Shown here piece by piece: positions 14,491-22,049 of a stretch of DNA of 35,223 nucleotides. The notes beneath the pieces were generated by a model. The model was not told the DNA's origin and ran no database searches. It worked only from the letters and a program-made list of their open reading frames with translations. The DNA is taken from contig SEAD01000041.1 in the NCBI GenBank assembly GCA_004173355.1, positions 1 through 35,223 of the forward strand, in the 5' to 3' direction. The first letter of the stretch is position 1. Each line of letters opens with the position of its first letter. Both the position numbers and the translations under genes were made by a program. This DNA is from Chitinophagaceae bacterium (lineage in GTDB: Bacteria > Bacteroidota > Bacteroidia > Chitinophagales > Chitinophagaceae).

Positions 14491-16530
14491 TTAAGTGCCG
14501 GTTCCATTAACAGTTTTTCCGGCTTCCTGTTCCAGGAAATGATAGATGGCTTCCTGCGATCGCAGCGGTGGCTCCCCATCACTCACAGGGGTATTGGAAA
14601 ACCCGTCATCGATCCACACGGCCTGCACATTGTCTTTCAGCTGGAGGGCAAGCAGTGACAGCAATTGTTGTTTGAGCGTTTCGTCGTACACCGGGAAACA
14701 GACTTCCACCCGGTTGTAGATATTGCGGGTCATCCAATCTGCGGAACCCATATAAATTTCTTCCTGTCCCCCGTTGTTAAACACGAACACCCTGCCGTGT
14801 TCCAGGTAACGATCGATGATGCGACGTACCCGGATATGCTCACTCTGTCCGGGTATCCCCGGTACCAGCCGGCAGATCCCGCGGACGATCAGTTCAATTT
14901 TTACCCCGGCATTGGATGCATCGTACAGCCGCGTGATCATACCTTCTTCTTCGAGGTTATTCATTTTAATGGTTATGGCGGCGGGCCGGCCGTTCCTTGC
15001 ATGCGCCGTTTCGCGGTCGATCATTTCAAGGAAACGCTGCTGGAGGTTGAACTGCGCCACCAGCAGGTGCCGGAAGCCTCCCTGGCTTTTGGGATCGGGT
15101 TTTTTCCGGCGGCTAAGGAATTCAAAGAGCTGTTCCATTTCTGAAAGCAGGTCCTGGTTGGCGGTCAGCAGGATATGGTCGGTGTAAAAACGGGCAGTGG
15201 TTTCGTTCAGGTTGCCGGTGGCCAGCAGGCCAAGATACGGAAGCTCCGAACCCCTGCGTTTAACCAATGCGATTTTTGCATGTACTTTCAGTGCATTGCT
15301 GCTGTACATGATCCGCACGCCGGCAGACTTCATCTTTTTTGCCCAGCGGATATTATTGGCTTCGTCGAATCTTGCTTTCAGTTCCACCAGTACAAAAACC
15401 CTTTTCCCGTTTTTTGCTGCGCTGATCAGTGCCTCTGCAATCCGCGAGTCGGATGCCACGCGGTAGAGCGTGGTGGATATTTCCTCCACCGAAGTATCGT
15501 TGGCCGCTTCATTAAAAAAGCGGAGGATGGGTGCATAGGAATGATAGGGTGCATGCACCATAAGGTCGCGCCCGCTGATGGCCTCGTAGAGCGTGCGTGT
15601 TCCGAGGGTAAAGGGATCAAGCGGTGGCCAGTCGGGGTAGAGAAGGCCGGGTTTGCCCAGCGGAAGTTCCGCCAGGTCCTTCAGGTTATGATGCCGGCCC
15701 CCTTCCACGATGGATGCTTTCTGCAGGCTGAAACAGTTTACCACAAACTCCAGGTGGCGAAGCGGGAAACCGGGTTCATACAGCAGCCGGGTAGCATAAC
15801 CCTGGTCGCGTTTGCTGAGTTGTTTTTCTATTTTTTCTGCAAGGTCTTCCCCGTATTCATCTTCGAGGTTGAGTTCTGCATCCCGTGTGATCTTGATATT
15901 CCAGGAGCCGGTGATTTCCTGTCCGGGAAATAACCATTCCAGCTGCAGGCGGATCACATCTTCCATAAAGAGCAGCCAGCTGCTCCCCTCGTCTTCCAGC
16001 CGCAGGAAACGGGGCAGTTTGTTGCAGGGGATATTGACCAGGTAAATCCGTTCGGTCTGCTGGATTCCCTTTACGATCACTGCCAGGTAGAGCTGGTTGT
16101 TCTCCGGGAAAAAACCGGCAGAACCGGCCAGCAGTACGGGTTGCAGGAAGCCGGCCACCTGGTTGAAAAAATAGTCCGAGCAACGCTGGTGCAGCTGCAA
16201 GGGAATACTGCCGCTGTTGAGCAAGCGGAATCCGTTTTCCGCAAGGGCAGTGATCACACCGTCGTTGATGATGCCCCCGAAGCGTACCTGTTGCTGGTTG
16301 ATTACCGATGCGGCCTCACGGTAAACGGAGTTGTCCTTCCTGCGGATCTTCTGCAACGCGAGCATGGCGGGCATGCGCACCCGGTAGAATTCGTCGAGGT
16401 TGGACGAGTAAATGGAAAGGAACTTTATCCGTTCGCCCAGGGGCAGCCAGTCTTTATCCGCCTCATCAAGCAGGCGGCCATTGAATGACAGCCATCCCAG
16501 GTCGCGGTCGGCCAGTACATATTCAGCCAT
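14491..16530 (-). CDS. ppk1: Polyphosphate kinase 1
   Basis: PPK1 makes long-chain inorganic polyphosphate from the gamma phosphate of ATP and runs in reverse to regenerate ATP. The 679 residues match the normal length. The N-terminal domain starts DRDLGWLSFNGRLL and contains the SSNLDEFYRVR signature (42-52). The two phospholipase-D-like catalytic histidines are at His417 (LKVHAKIALV) and His578 (YLEHGRVF), corresponding to E. coli His435 and His592. Metal and ATP-contact segments such as ATGNLNE and MGSADWMTRN (594-603) are intact. It lies 9 bases after the HD-PycTM gene and 10 bases before the lipoprotein gene. No exopolyphosphatase gene is visible nearby. Confidence 0.97.
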   Translation of the reverse strand: MAEYVLADRDLGWLSFNGRLLDEADKDWLPLGERIKFLSIYSSNLDEFYRVRMPAMLALQKIRRKDNSVYREAASVINQQQVRFGGIINDGVITALAENGFRLLNSGSIPLQLHQRCSDYFFNQVAGFLQPVLLAGSAGFFPENNQLYLAVIVKGIQQTERIYLVNIPCNKLPRFLRLEDEGSSWLLFMEDVIRLQLEWLFPGQEITGSWNIKITRDAELNLEDEYGEDLAEKIEKQLSKRDQGYATRLLYEPGFPLRHLEFVVNCFSLQKASIVEGGRHHNLKDLAELPLGKPGLLYPDWPPLDPFTLGTRTLYEAISGRDLMVHAPYHSYAPILRFFNEAANDTSVEEISTTLYRVASDSRIAEALISAAKNGKRVFVLVELKARFDEANNIRWAKKMKSAGVRIMYSSNALKVHAKIALVKRRGSELPYLGLLATGNLNETTARFYTDHILLTANQDLLSEMEQLFEFLSRRKKPDPKSQGGFRHLLVAQFNLQQRFLEMIDRETAHARNGRPAAITIKMNNLEEEGMITRLYDASNAGVKIELIVRGICRLVPGIPGQSEHIRVRRIIDRYLEHGRVFVFNNGGQEEIYMGSADWMTRNIYNRVEVCFPVYDETLKQQLLSLLALQLKDNVQAVWIDDGFSNTPVSDGEPPLRSQEAIYHFLEQEAGKTVNGTGT

Positions 16531-16539
16531 ACTATTTTA

Positions 16540-17814
16540 TTATATCCCGTTTATAGTCACTGCAACAATGAATGCCAGCACGGAAACTATCACGCCAAAC
16601 ATAAACACGTTGTAGGCGATCCGCAGCAGCCGGTACTTGCGGCCAAGCACCACGCCCTGTGAATATACATCACGCGTAAGGCTTCCGTACAGGAAATCGC
16701 GGTCGTTCATCATCGACTGCATGCCGCTTTCGTATTGCTCATAGGCCATGCGGTAAAAATTACCGAAAAAAAGCAGGTTCACTTTTTTATCCTCGATATT
16801 TTCCCGGGTGAACGTGCCTCCCGGCAGGGAAGGACGGGTAGCAAGTATGGAAAAGACCATCGTTACCACACAGACCAGCAGGAGGATCAGCGTGGGGATG
16901 ATCAGGTGGGGATTGTCTTCAAGTTTGCGAAGCAGCACGCTGAGCAGCACCGACAGGATGATGGAAGTGGTGGTGATCATGATATTGGCTTTGTTGTCGG
17001 CCATATCACTCAGTCGCTGGTGGTTGGCGGAACTGATACGGAACATGGTTTCGATACCCCGTTCCGGCCGGTCCGTTTTTACATTTTTTTCGCTGGACTT
17101 ACCCTCGCGTTTTTCTTTTTCGGGTTTTGATTTGCCCACGGTTACCTGGGCGGGTACTGATTTTGGCAGCACCGGGAAGCTGGACCGGATGGGCTCATCG
17201 TCGTCTTCCCTGCCTGCATCACTGTCTTTTGCGCGGAGCAGTGCAATATTTTGCTGCTTCACCGGCTCAAGCAGGTCACGGGCATAATCCGTCTGGTACT
17301 GGTGCGATTCAAGCAGCCGGATAGTATCGGCGCGCCAGCGGGTTTTATCAATCTTGTGACCCAGTCTCCAGGATGCCTCTTTCCGCATCCGTTTATTAAA
17401 GCCAGGGAATTCCCCGGTACCCCAGTGGTAGAGATCGGCATCGGCTACAATCTTTTCCAGCAGGTCGTGGGGCGACTGGGGCATGCAGGTGGCCATAATG
17501 CAGTCGCGCACCTTGCCGATGGTTTCCTCATCCACCCCCTTTGCCCTTAAGAAAATACCGGCCAGCTCTGCCCCTTTTTTTTCATGGCCCGACGCCTCTC
17601 CGGCATAATATCCCGAATCATGGAACCAGGCAGCCGTCACCACGATAAAGTATTCCCGGTCAGCCAGCTGGTAGAAACGGGCAATTTCCCCTGCCCTGGC
17701 CACCACCGATTCGGTATGGGTGATATTATGGTAGGTAAAATGGGACTGATGGTGTGATTCGAAAAAACCGGTCACTTCCTGTTTGACGTCTTCCAGCAAC
17801 TGCGAATAATTCAT
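16540..17814 (-). CDS. HD phosphohydrolase fused to a Pycsar-effector-type (PycTM) membrane domain
   Basis: A 424-residue protein from the ATG at 17814, which has AGGAT just upstream; in-frame starts at 17838 and 17877 are less likely. Residues 1-190 form an HD domain with His33, His65-Asp66 (AAWFHDSG) and Asp125/Asp127 (VADADLYHWG), the metal ligands of phosphohydrolases that cut nucleotides or cyclic nucleotides. Residues 195-255 are a charged Lys/Glu/Ser linker. Residues 256-424 match the PycTM domain (formerly DUF5706): the MADNKANIM motif (271-279), two membrane helices (about 280-297 and 304-325), an amphipathic stretch and a third helix (about 400-421). In Pycsar anti-phage systems this domain responds to cCMP or cUMP and damages the membrane. 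First gene of the ppk1 operon. Its substrate and ligand are unknown. Confidence 0.9.
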   Translation of the reverse strand: MNYSQLLEDVKQEVTGFFESHHQSHFTYHNITHTESVVARAGEIARFYQLADREYFIVVTAAWFHDSGYYAGEASGHEKKGAELAGIFLRAKGVDEETIGKVRDCIMATCMPQSPHDLLEKIVADADLYHWGTGEFPGFNKRMRKEASWRLGHKIDKTRWRADTIRLLESHQYQTDYARDLLEPVKQQNIALLRAKDSDAGREDDDEPIRSSFPVLPKSVPAQVTVGKSKPEKEKREGKSSEKNVKTDRPERGIETMFRISSANHQRLSDMADNKANIMITTTSIILSVLLSVLLRKLEDNPHLIIPTLILLLVCVVTMVFSILATRPSLPGGTFTRENIEDKKVNLLFFGNFYRMAYEQYESGMQSMMNDRDFLYGSLTRDVYSQGVVLGRKYRLLRIAYNVFMFGVIVSVLAFIVAVTINGI

Positions 17815-17849
17815 AATATCCTGATTTGAAACGGGCATCTCCCGGGGTA

Positions 17850-17857
17850 CAAAAATA
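17850..17857 (-). promoter_or_regulatory. Candidate -7 element for the HD-PycTM/ppk1 operon
   Basis: On the minus strand TATTTTTG fits TAnnTTTG exactly. A start about 7 bases downstream would leave a leader of about 29 nt before the ATG at 17814, and only a few bases before the alternative ATG at 17838, which supports the shorter protein. No clear -33 box is seen. The 241 bases between this gene and the tRNA hold no other gene; they contain a C-rich/T-rich stretch (17965-18000). Confidence 0.35.
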
Positions 17858-18007
17858 GCTGCCCCTGTACCGGCCACCTTCAGCCGGAAGGCGACATTTG
17901 TTGTATAAATCGAATTTACGTCAGGGCAGCCATATATATGTAGAAGGCTGGGGCTCAGGGCAGCTTGTTTTTTTTACCCCCCTCCTGTTCTTTACCCCCA
18001 AATGCCG

Positions 18008-18015
18008 TACATTTG
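18008..18015 (+). promoter_or_regulatory. Candidate -7 element for the tRNA-Leu gene
   Basis: TACATTTG matches TAnnTTTG exactly and lies 40 bases before the mature tRNA 5' end, leaving a precursor leader of about 33 nt. A clear -33 TTTG is not seen at the expected distance. Confidence 0.45.
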
Positions 18016-18055
18016 CAGCCCAATATTGGTCAGGGAGCTGTCCCACCCTTTATTC

Positions 18056-18137
18056 CCGGATGTGGTGAAATTGGTAGACACGTCAGACTTAGGATCTGAT
18101 GCCGCGAGGTGTGGGGGTTCGAGTCCCTCCATCCGGA
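18056..18137 (+). tRNA. tRNA-Leu (anticodon UAG)
   Basis: An 82-nt class II tRNA. The acceptor arms CCGGATG (18056-18062) and CATCCGG (18130-18136) pair perfectly, followed by discriminator A at 18137. The D stem is GTG/CAC with the AAATTGGTAGA loop. The anticodon stem TCAGA/TCTGA holds loop CTTAGGA, giving TAG at 18090-18092. A long variable arm (TGCCGCGAGGTGT) is typical of tRNA-Leu, and the T arm has TTCGAGT. CCA is not encoded; the next bases are CAG. It reads CUA and probably other CUN codons. Confidence 0.97.
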
Positions 18138-18159
18138 CAGCAAAAACATGCAGGAATAT

Positions 18160-18192
18160 ACCCGTCTGACCGGCGGGTTTCTTCCTTCTTTA
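18160..18192 (+). terminator. Candidate intrinsic terminator or leader hairpin between tRNA-Leu and tig
   Basis: ACCCGTC (18160-18166) pairs with GGCGGGT (18172-18178) with one G-U pair and a five-base loop, followed by a pyrimidine, T-rich tail (TTCTTCCTTCTTT). It would separate the tRNA from trigger factor, or attenuate read-through. The tail is interrupted by C, so termination may be partial. Confidence 0.45.
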
Positions 18193-18215
18193 ATCTTCAT
18201 CAGTTATTATTTGTT

Positions 18216-19598
18216 ATGGCAACAGTTACAAAAGAGAATATCGGGAAGCTCCACGAGAAGATCTCTGTGAAGCTCGAAAAGGGCGATTACCTCCCTTCGT
18301 TTGAAAAAGCGCTGAAAGAGAACAGCAAAAAAGCAAACATTCCCGGTTTCCGTAAAGGCATGGTACCTGCGGGACTTATCAAAAAAATGTACGGCCCCTC
18401 CCTCTTTACCGACGAGGTGCTGCGTTCGGTTGACCGTGAACTGGTCAGCTACCTGCAGAACGACAAGGTGGAAATTTTCGCCCAGCCCCTGCCTCTCGAA
18501 ACTGACCTCAACCAGCTTGATGTCAACAATCCTGCTGATTATACTTTCCATTTCGAAATCGGTATGAAACCCGAGTTCCAGATCGCTGATCTCGGCTCGC
18601 TGCCCGTAACCCGGTATGTGGTAGACGTTACCGACGAAATGATCAACAACGAAATTACCCGCCTGCAGAACCGTTATGGCAATATGACCGACCAGGATGA
18701 AGTGAATTCAGAAGAAAATGTGCTGAACGTCACTTTCACGGAAGTAGACGAAAATGCTTCGGAGCTCACCGGTGGGGTGTCAAAGGACAATTCTTTGCTG
18801 GTTAAATATTTCGCTCCTTCATTCCGCCCGAACCTCACCGGAAAAAAAGTAAACGATTACCTGATCGTGAAACTCCAGGATGCGTTTGAAGACAAGGAAC
18901 TGGAAACCATCCTTGGTGACCTCGGTCTTGATGTCCACAGCAGCGATGCGAAAGCAAAACATTTCAAAATCCAGATCACCAAGATCGGACTGGTGGAGAA
19001 GAAAGAGCTGAATGAGGAATTCTTCACACAGCTTTACCCGGCTGGTGATGTGAAAACCGAAGCTGACTTCCGCAACAAAGTGAAAGAAGAAATCGCAGCA
19101 TACTGGAATTCACAGGCCCGTAACCAGATCCACGACCAGGTGTTCCATAAACTCACCGACAATACGTCGATTGAATTCCCGGAAAGTTTCCTGAAAAAAT
19201 GGATGGCTACACAAGGTGAAGAACCAAAGTCACCGGAAGCCGTGGAAAGTGAATTCCCTGCTTTCCTGAGCCAGCTGAAGTGGTCGCTGATTACTGATAA
19301 GGTTGTCAACGAAAACAGCATAGCCGTGAGCCCTGAAGAAGTGAAAGAGTTTGCCAAACAGCAGCTGTTTGGTTATATGGGAAATATGGGTACTTCACTG
19401 GGTGATGACCAGCCATGGGTCAACGATTATATCGATCGTATGATGAAAGACCGCAAGTATGTGGAAGATGCGTACAACCGCCTGCAGACACAGAAGATTT
19501 TTGAGTGGACTGAAACCAGACTGAACCCCGCCGATAAATCAATCAGCGCGGATGAGTTCACTAAAATGGTGGAAGCACACCAGCACAGTCATCATTAA
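18216..19598 (+). CDS. tig: Trigger factor, ribosome-associated chaperone
   Basis: Trigger factor binds ribosomal protein L23 at the exit tunnel and shields nascent chains. The ATG at 18216 gives MATVTKENIGKLHEKISVKL and 460 residues; the open frame extends upstream into the tRNA, which is not credible. The ribosome-binding domain (1-115) carries the tail-docking signature IPGFRKGMVP. The middle region (about 155-250), where a FKBP-type prolyl isomerase sits in E. coli, is shorter and lacks the usual FKBP residues. The C-terminal part (255-460) is the helical chaperone cradle, with a Glu/Lys-rich surface and a His-rich end (HQHSHH). It is followed by a strong terminator. Confidence 0.95.
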   Translation: MATVTKENIGKLHEKISVKLEKGDYLPSFEKALKENSKKANIPGFRKGMVPAGLIKKMYGPSLFTDEVLRSVDRELVSYLQNDKVEIFAQPLPLETDLNQLDVNNPADYTFHFEIGMKPEFQIADLGSLPVTRYVVDVTDEMINNEITRLQNRYGNMTDQDEVNSEENVLNVTFTEVDENASELTGGVSKDNSLLVKYFAPSFRPNLTGKKVNDYLIVKLQDAFEDKELETILGDLGLDVHSSDAKAKHFKIQITKIGLVEKKELNEEFFTQLYPAGDVKTEADFRNKVKEEIAAYWNSQARNQIHDQVFHKLTDNTSIEFPESFLKKWMATQGEEPKSPEAVESEFPAFLSQLKWSLITDKVVNENSIAVSPEEVKEFAKQQLFGYMGNMGTSLGDDQPWVNDYIDRMMKDRKYVEDAYNRLQTQKIFEWTETRLNPADKSISADEFTKMVEAHQHSHH

Positions 19599-19620
19599 CT
19601 GATTCGCAGATCATATTACC

Positions 19621-19652
19621 GGCCGGCTGTTTCCAACAGCCGGCCTTTTTTT
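19621..19652 (+). terminator. Strong intrinsic terminator of trigger factor
   Basis: A perfect 11-bp GC-rich stem (19621-19631 with 19635-19645), a three-base loop and seven T's (19646-19652). The T run is on the plus strand only, so it serves tig. Its last bases form the TTA that is the stop codon of the converging VWA gene. Confidence 0.93.
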
Positions 19653-21414
19653 AGTCCTGGCTTTCGGGTTTCTTTTTCTTGCGGGTCTTGTTGTACAACT
19701 GCCGGGCCTGCTGCACCATCAGTACAAATTCCCGCTGGTTGACATTAGCGGGATCCGCGGTGGCGGTCGCCAGCAGCACCATATCATTCCAGTTGACCAG
19801 CTTTGTAGCAGCAGAACCCCGGAGCATCTGGCCAAACTGTGCCACTGCACCGGCAAAGCGGTAAGTACTTTCGGCAGTGGCATAAGGTTCGTAGTCGTAT
19901 GGCACACGGAAGGCGGCACATTTGTTTGCCGTATCACCCGCATTGCTGTAATTGACACGGATATTTGCAAAACGTTCGATCACTGTTGTGTCTTTACCGG
20001 CCGGTTCGATTTCAAACACACCCATCATCGAATAGCCGGATCCGATCTCCCCGCCATCTACCACCGCATTGACATCGTTCAGGGCACCCACCCGGTTATC
20101 GAACCCGATAAGCCGGTATTGTTTTACATATGCCGGGTTAAAATCCACGTTCATATACGCATTGTCGGCCACGGAATAAAGGGTCTGGCTGAACTCCTGC
20201 ATCATTACCTTCTGTGCTTCACTGAATGTATCAATATAGGCGAAGTTGCCATTGCCTTTGCGGGCAAGCGTCTGGATCTTGCTATCCTTGTAGTTGCCCA
20301 TGCCCACGCCAAGGCAGGTAAGGTAAATACCCGAAGCCTTATGCCGCGAGATCATTTCATCGAGCTCATCCTCGGTACGGAGGCCGACATTGAAGTCGCC
20401 ATCAGTGGCAAGGATCACGCGGTTATTGCCACCGGGGATAAAATGTTTGGTCGCCAGCATGTATGCATACTTGATGCCTGCCTCACCGGGGGTGGAACCA
20501 CCTGGCTGCAGTTCATCAATGGCTTTGTAGATGCTGTCTTTTTCCGCACCACTGGTGGTTTGCAGCATGATTCCGGTATTGCCGCCATATGCCACGATCG
20601 ACACACTGTCTTTTGCACGGAGGTTTTCCACCAGCATCCGGAATGCGGATTTAAGCAACGGCAGCCGGTTGGTCATGTCCATTGAACCCGATACATCGAT
20701 CAGGAAGACCAGATTGCTGGGAGGAAGTTTTTCGAGGTCGAGTTTTTTTGCAGAGAGGTTTACAAAAAACAACTGGTTGAGCGGGTTCCAGGGACAGGAA
20801 GTCAGTTTGGTCCTCAGGTGGAACAAATCCTTTGGAGGCGGCTGCGTATAACTGAGGTTGAAATAATTAAGCATCTCCTCCACCCGTACTGCATCAGGGG
20901 GCACTACGGTATTGGTAGCAAGGAAACGGCGGATATTGCTGTAGGAGGCACGGTCCACATTCAGGGAAAGCCCGGTGTTTGGGAACTTTGAGGTATTGAC
21001 GAAATTATTTTCGAGGATGCTGGCGTAAGATTCCTCACCGGTATACCATTGCTTGCGGTCTTCCCGCACCATTCCTTTCACGAGCGATGCAAGCCGGCTG
21101 ACATTACTGGCTGATGAAGATGCAGGCAGCAGGTGGAGTTTGAGGTTGAGGTAATTGTCGGCGGTGACGGCCACCCGTTCGGGACGGTATCCGGTAAGGG
21201 AGAAGTTGAAAGTATCCGTTTTGCTGCTCGCCACAATACCGAATGCACCACTGGTACCGCTCTTGTATACATACCCTGTTTTTGTGTTCAGGATGGTTAC
21301 GTTCTGCAGTGGGTTATTCGCCTCGTCGCGGATCTCCCCACGGAGGTAGAACTGCTGGCTTTGGACCTGCAGGCTGGCAAGGAGTAAAAGTATGATATGG
21401 CAAACAGCCTTCAT
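19651..21414 (-). CDS. VWA-domain protein with YfbK-like architecture
   Basis: A 587-residue exported protein. A signal peptide ends near VQSQQ (residues 17-21). A carboxypeptidase-regulatory-like domain follows (22-96, with PLQNVTILNTKTG). Next is the von Willebrand N-terminal segment (about 125-225, with LNVDRASYSNIRRFL). The VWA domain (about 233-400) has an intact MIDAS: DVSGSMD (240-246), a Thr in GGSTPGEAG and Asp in ATDGDFNVG. The C-terminal 170 residues match the DUF3520 tail. VWA/MIDAS proteins bind a partner through Mg2+; the partner here is unknown. The C-terminus is strongly basic (KTRKKKK). A 76-base gap to hpt suggests its own promoter. The stop codon shares bases with the tig terminator. 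Confidence 0.92.
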   Translation of the reverse strand: MKAVCHIILLLLASLQVQSQQFYLRGEIRDEANNPLQNVTILNTKTGYVYKSGTSGAFGIVASSKTDTFNFSLTGYRPERVAVTADNYLNLKLHLLPASSSASNVSRLASLVKGMVREDRKQWYTGEESYASILENNFVNTSKFPNTGLSLNVDRASYSNIRRFLATNTVVPPDAVRVEEMLNYFNLSYTQPPPKDLFHLRTKLTSCPWNPLNQLFFVNLSAKKLDLEKLPPSNLVFLIDVSGSMDMTNRLPLLKSAFRMLVENLRAKDSVSIVAYGGNTGIMLQTTSGAEKDSIYKAIDELQPGGSTPGEAGIKYAYMLATKHFIPGGNNRVILATDGDFNVGLRTEDELDEMISRHKASGIYLTCLGVGMGNYKDSKIQTLARKGNGNFAYIDTFSEAQKVMMQEFSQTLYSVADNAYMNVDFNPAYVKQYRLIGFDNRVGALNDVNAVVDGGEIGSGYSMMGVFEIEPAGKDTTVIERFANIRVNYSNAGDTANKCAAFRVPYDYEPYATAESTYRFAGAVAQFGQMLRGSAATKLVNWNDMVLLATATADPANVNQREFVLMVQQARQLYNKTRKKKKPESQD

Positions 21415-21430
21415 GCGCGAATATTACCCG

Positions 21431-21460
21431 CAAAAATTGCAAAAAAGGCTGATAAACAAG
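21431..21460 (-). promoter_or_regulatory. Candidate promoter for the VWA gene
   Basis: On the minus strand CTTG (21460-21457), an 18-base spacer and AATTTTTG (21438-21431) approximate the -33/-7 pair of Bacteroidota, with one mismatch in each box. The leader to the ATG at 21414 would be about 10 nt. Confidence 0.3.
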
Positions 21461-21490
21461 AGTAAATGGAGTGCTAAATTTCAGAAACTG

Positions 21491-22024
21491 TCAGATCAGC
21501 TGGTAAATTTCCTTCAGGTTGCGCCCCAGGCCATCATAATCGAGCCCGTAACCGACCACAAATTTGTCGGGGATGTCAAAACCCACATAATCAGGCCTGA
21601 TCGGGAAAACAGTAGCGGACGACTTATGGAGCAGTGACGCTATTTTAAGCGATTTTGGCTGCTGGTGGATCAGTTTGGGGAGAAACTGGTGCAGCGTTTT
21701 GCCGGTATCGATGATATCCTCCACAATCACCACCTCCTTGCCGTAAAGGTCCTCATCGAGCCCGATGGAGGTGACCACATTACCGGTGGATTTCATGCCT
21801 TCGTAGGATGCGAGTTTGATAAAACAGATTTCCGCATCCACCGTAAGGTGTTTGAAGAGATCTGCGGCAAACATGAATGAGCCATTCAGGATAGCAATAA
21901 AAAACGGGCGGCTGTGGCGGTAATCCGTGTTGATCTGTTCAGCCAGGAAACGGATCCTGCTTTGTATGGTTTCCTCGGAAAGATAGGTTTCGAATGATTT
22001 ATCCCTGATAGTAACAGTAGCCAT
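21491..22024 (-). CDS. hpt: Hypoxanthine phosphoribosyltransferase
   Basis: Salvages hypoxanthine and guanine to IMP and GMP using PRPP in the cytoplasm. The ATG at 22024 gives MATVTIRDKSF and 177 residues, the usual length; earlier in-frame codons overlap the upstream gene. The PRPP-binding loop VVIVEDIIDTGKTL carries the catalytic acidic pair, and ILNGSFMFAADL and the C-terminal PDYVGFDIPDKFVVGYGLDY purine-binding region are intact. It begins 25 bases after the glucosaminidase gene stop and is probably co-transcribed with it. Confidence 0.95.
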   Translation of the reverse strand: MATVTIRDKSFETYLSEETIQSRIRFLAEQINTDYRHSRPFFIAILNGSFMFAADLFKHLTVDAEICFIKLASYEGMKSTGNVVTSIGLDEDLYGKEVVIVEDIIDTGKTLHQFLPKLIHQQPKSLKIASLLHKSSATVFPIRPDYVGFDIPDKFVVGYGLDYDGLGRNLKEIYQLI

Positions 22025-22049
22025 ATAAAATTGGTTTTGCCTGCGCGGA

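Noticed and set aside
14481-14582. Longer start for the SdiA-like lipoprotein overlapping ppk1
   Set aside because: The extension would bury the clean lipoprotein signal peptide that begins at 14480.
8637-17877. A complete Pycsar anti-phage system
   Set aside because: The PycTM domain is clear, but no uridylate or cytidylate cyclase gene lies in the window, and the neighbours are core-type genes with no mobile-element signs. Calling it a defence system would go beyond the sequence.
18099-18215. Longer start for trigger factor reaching into the tRNA
   Set aside because: The extra residues would be coded partly by tRNA-Leu bases; the ATG at 18216 gives the normal trigger-factor N-terminus.
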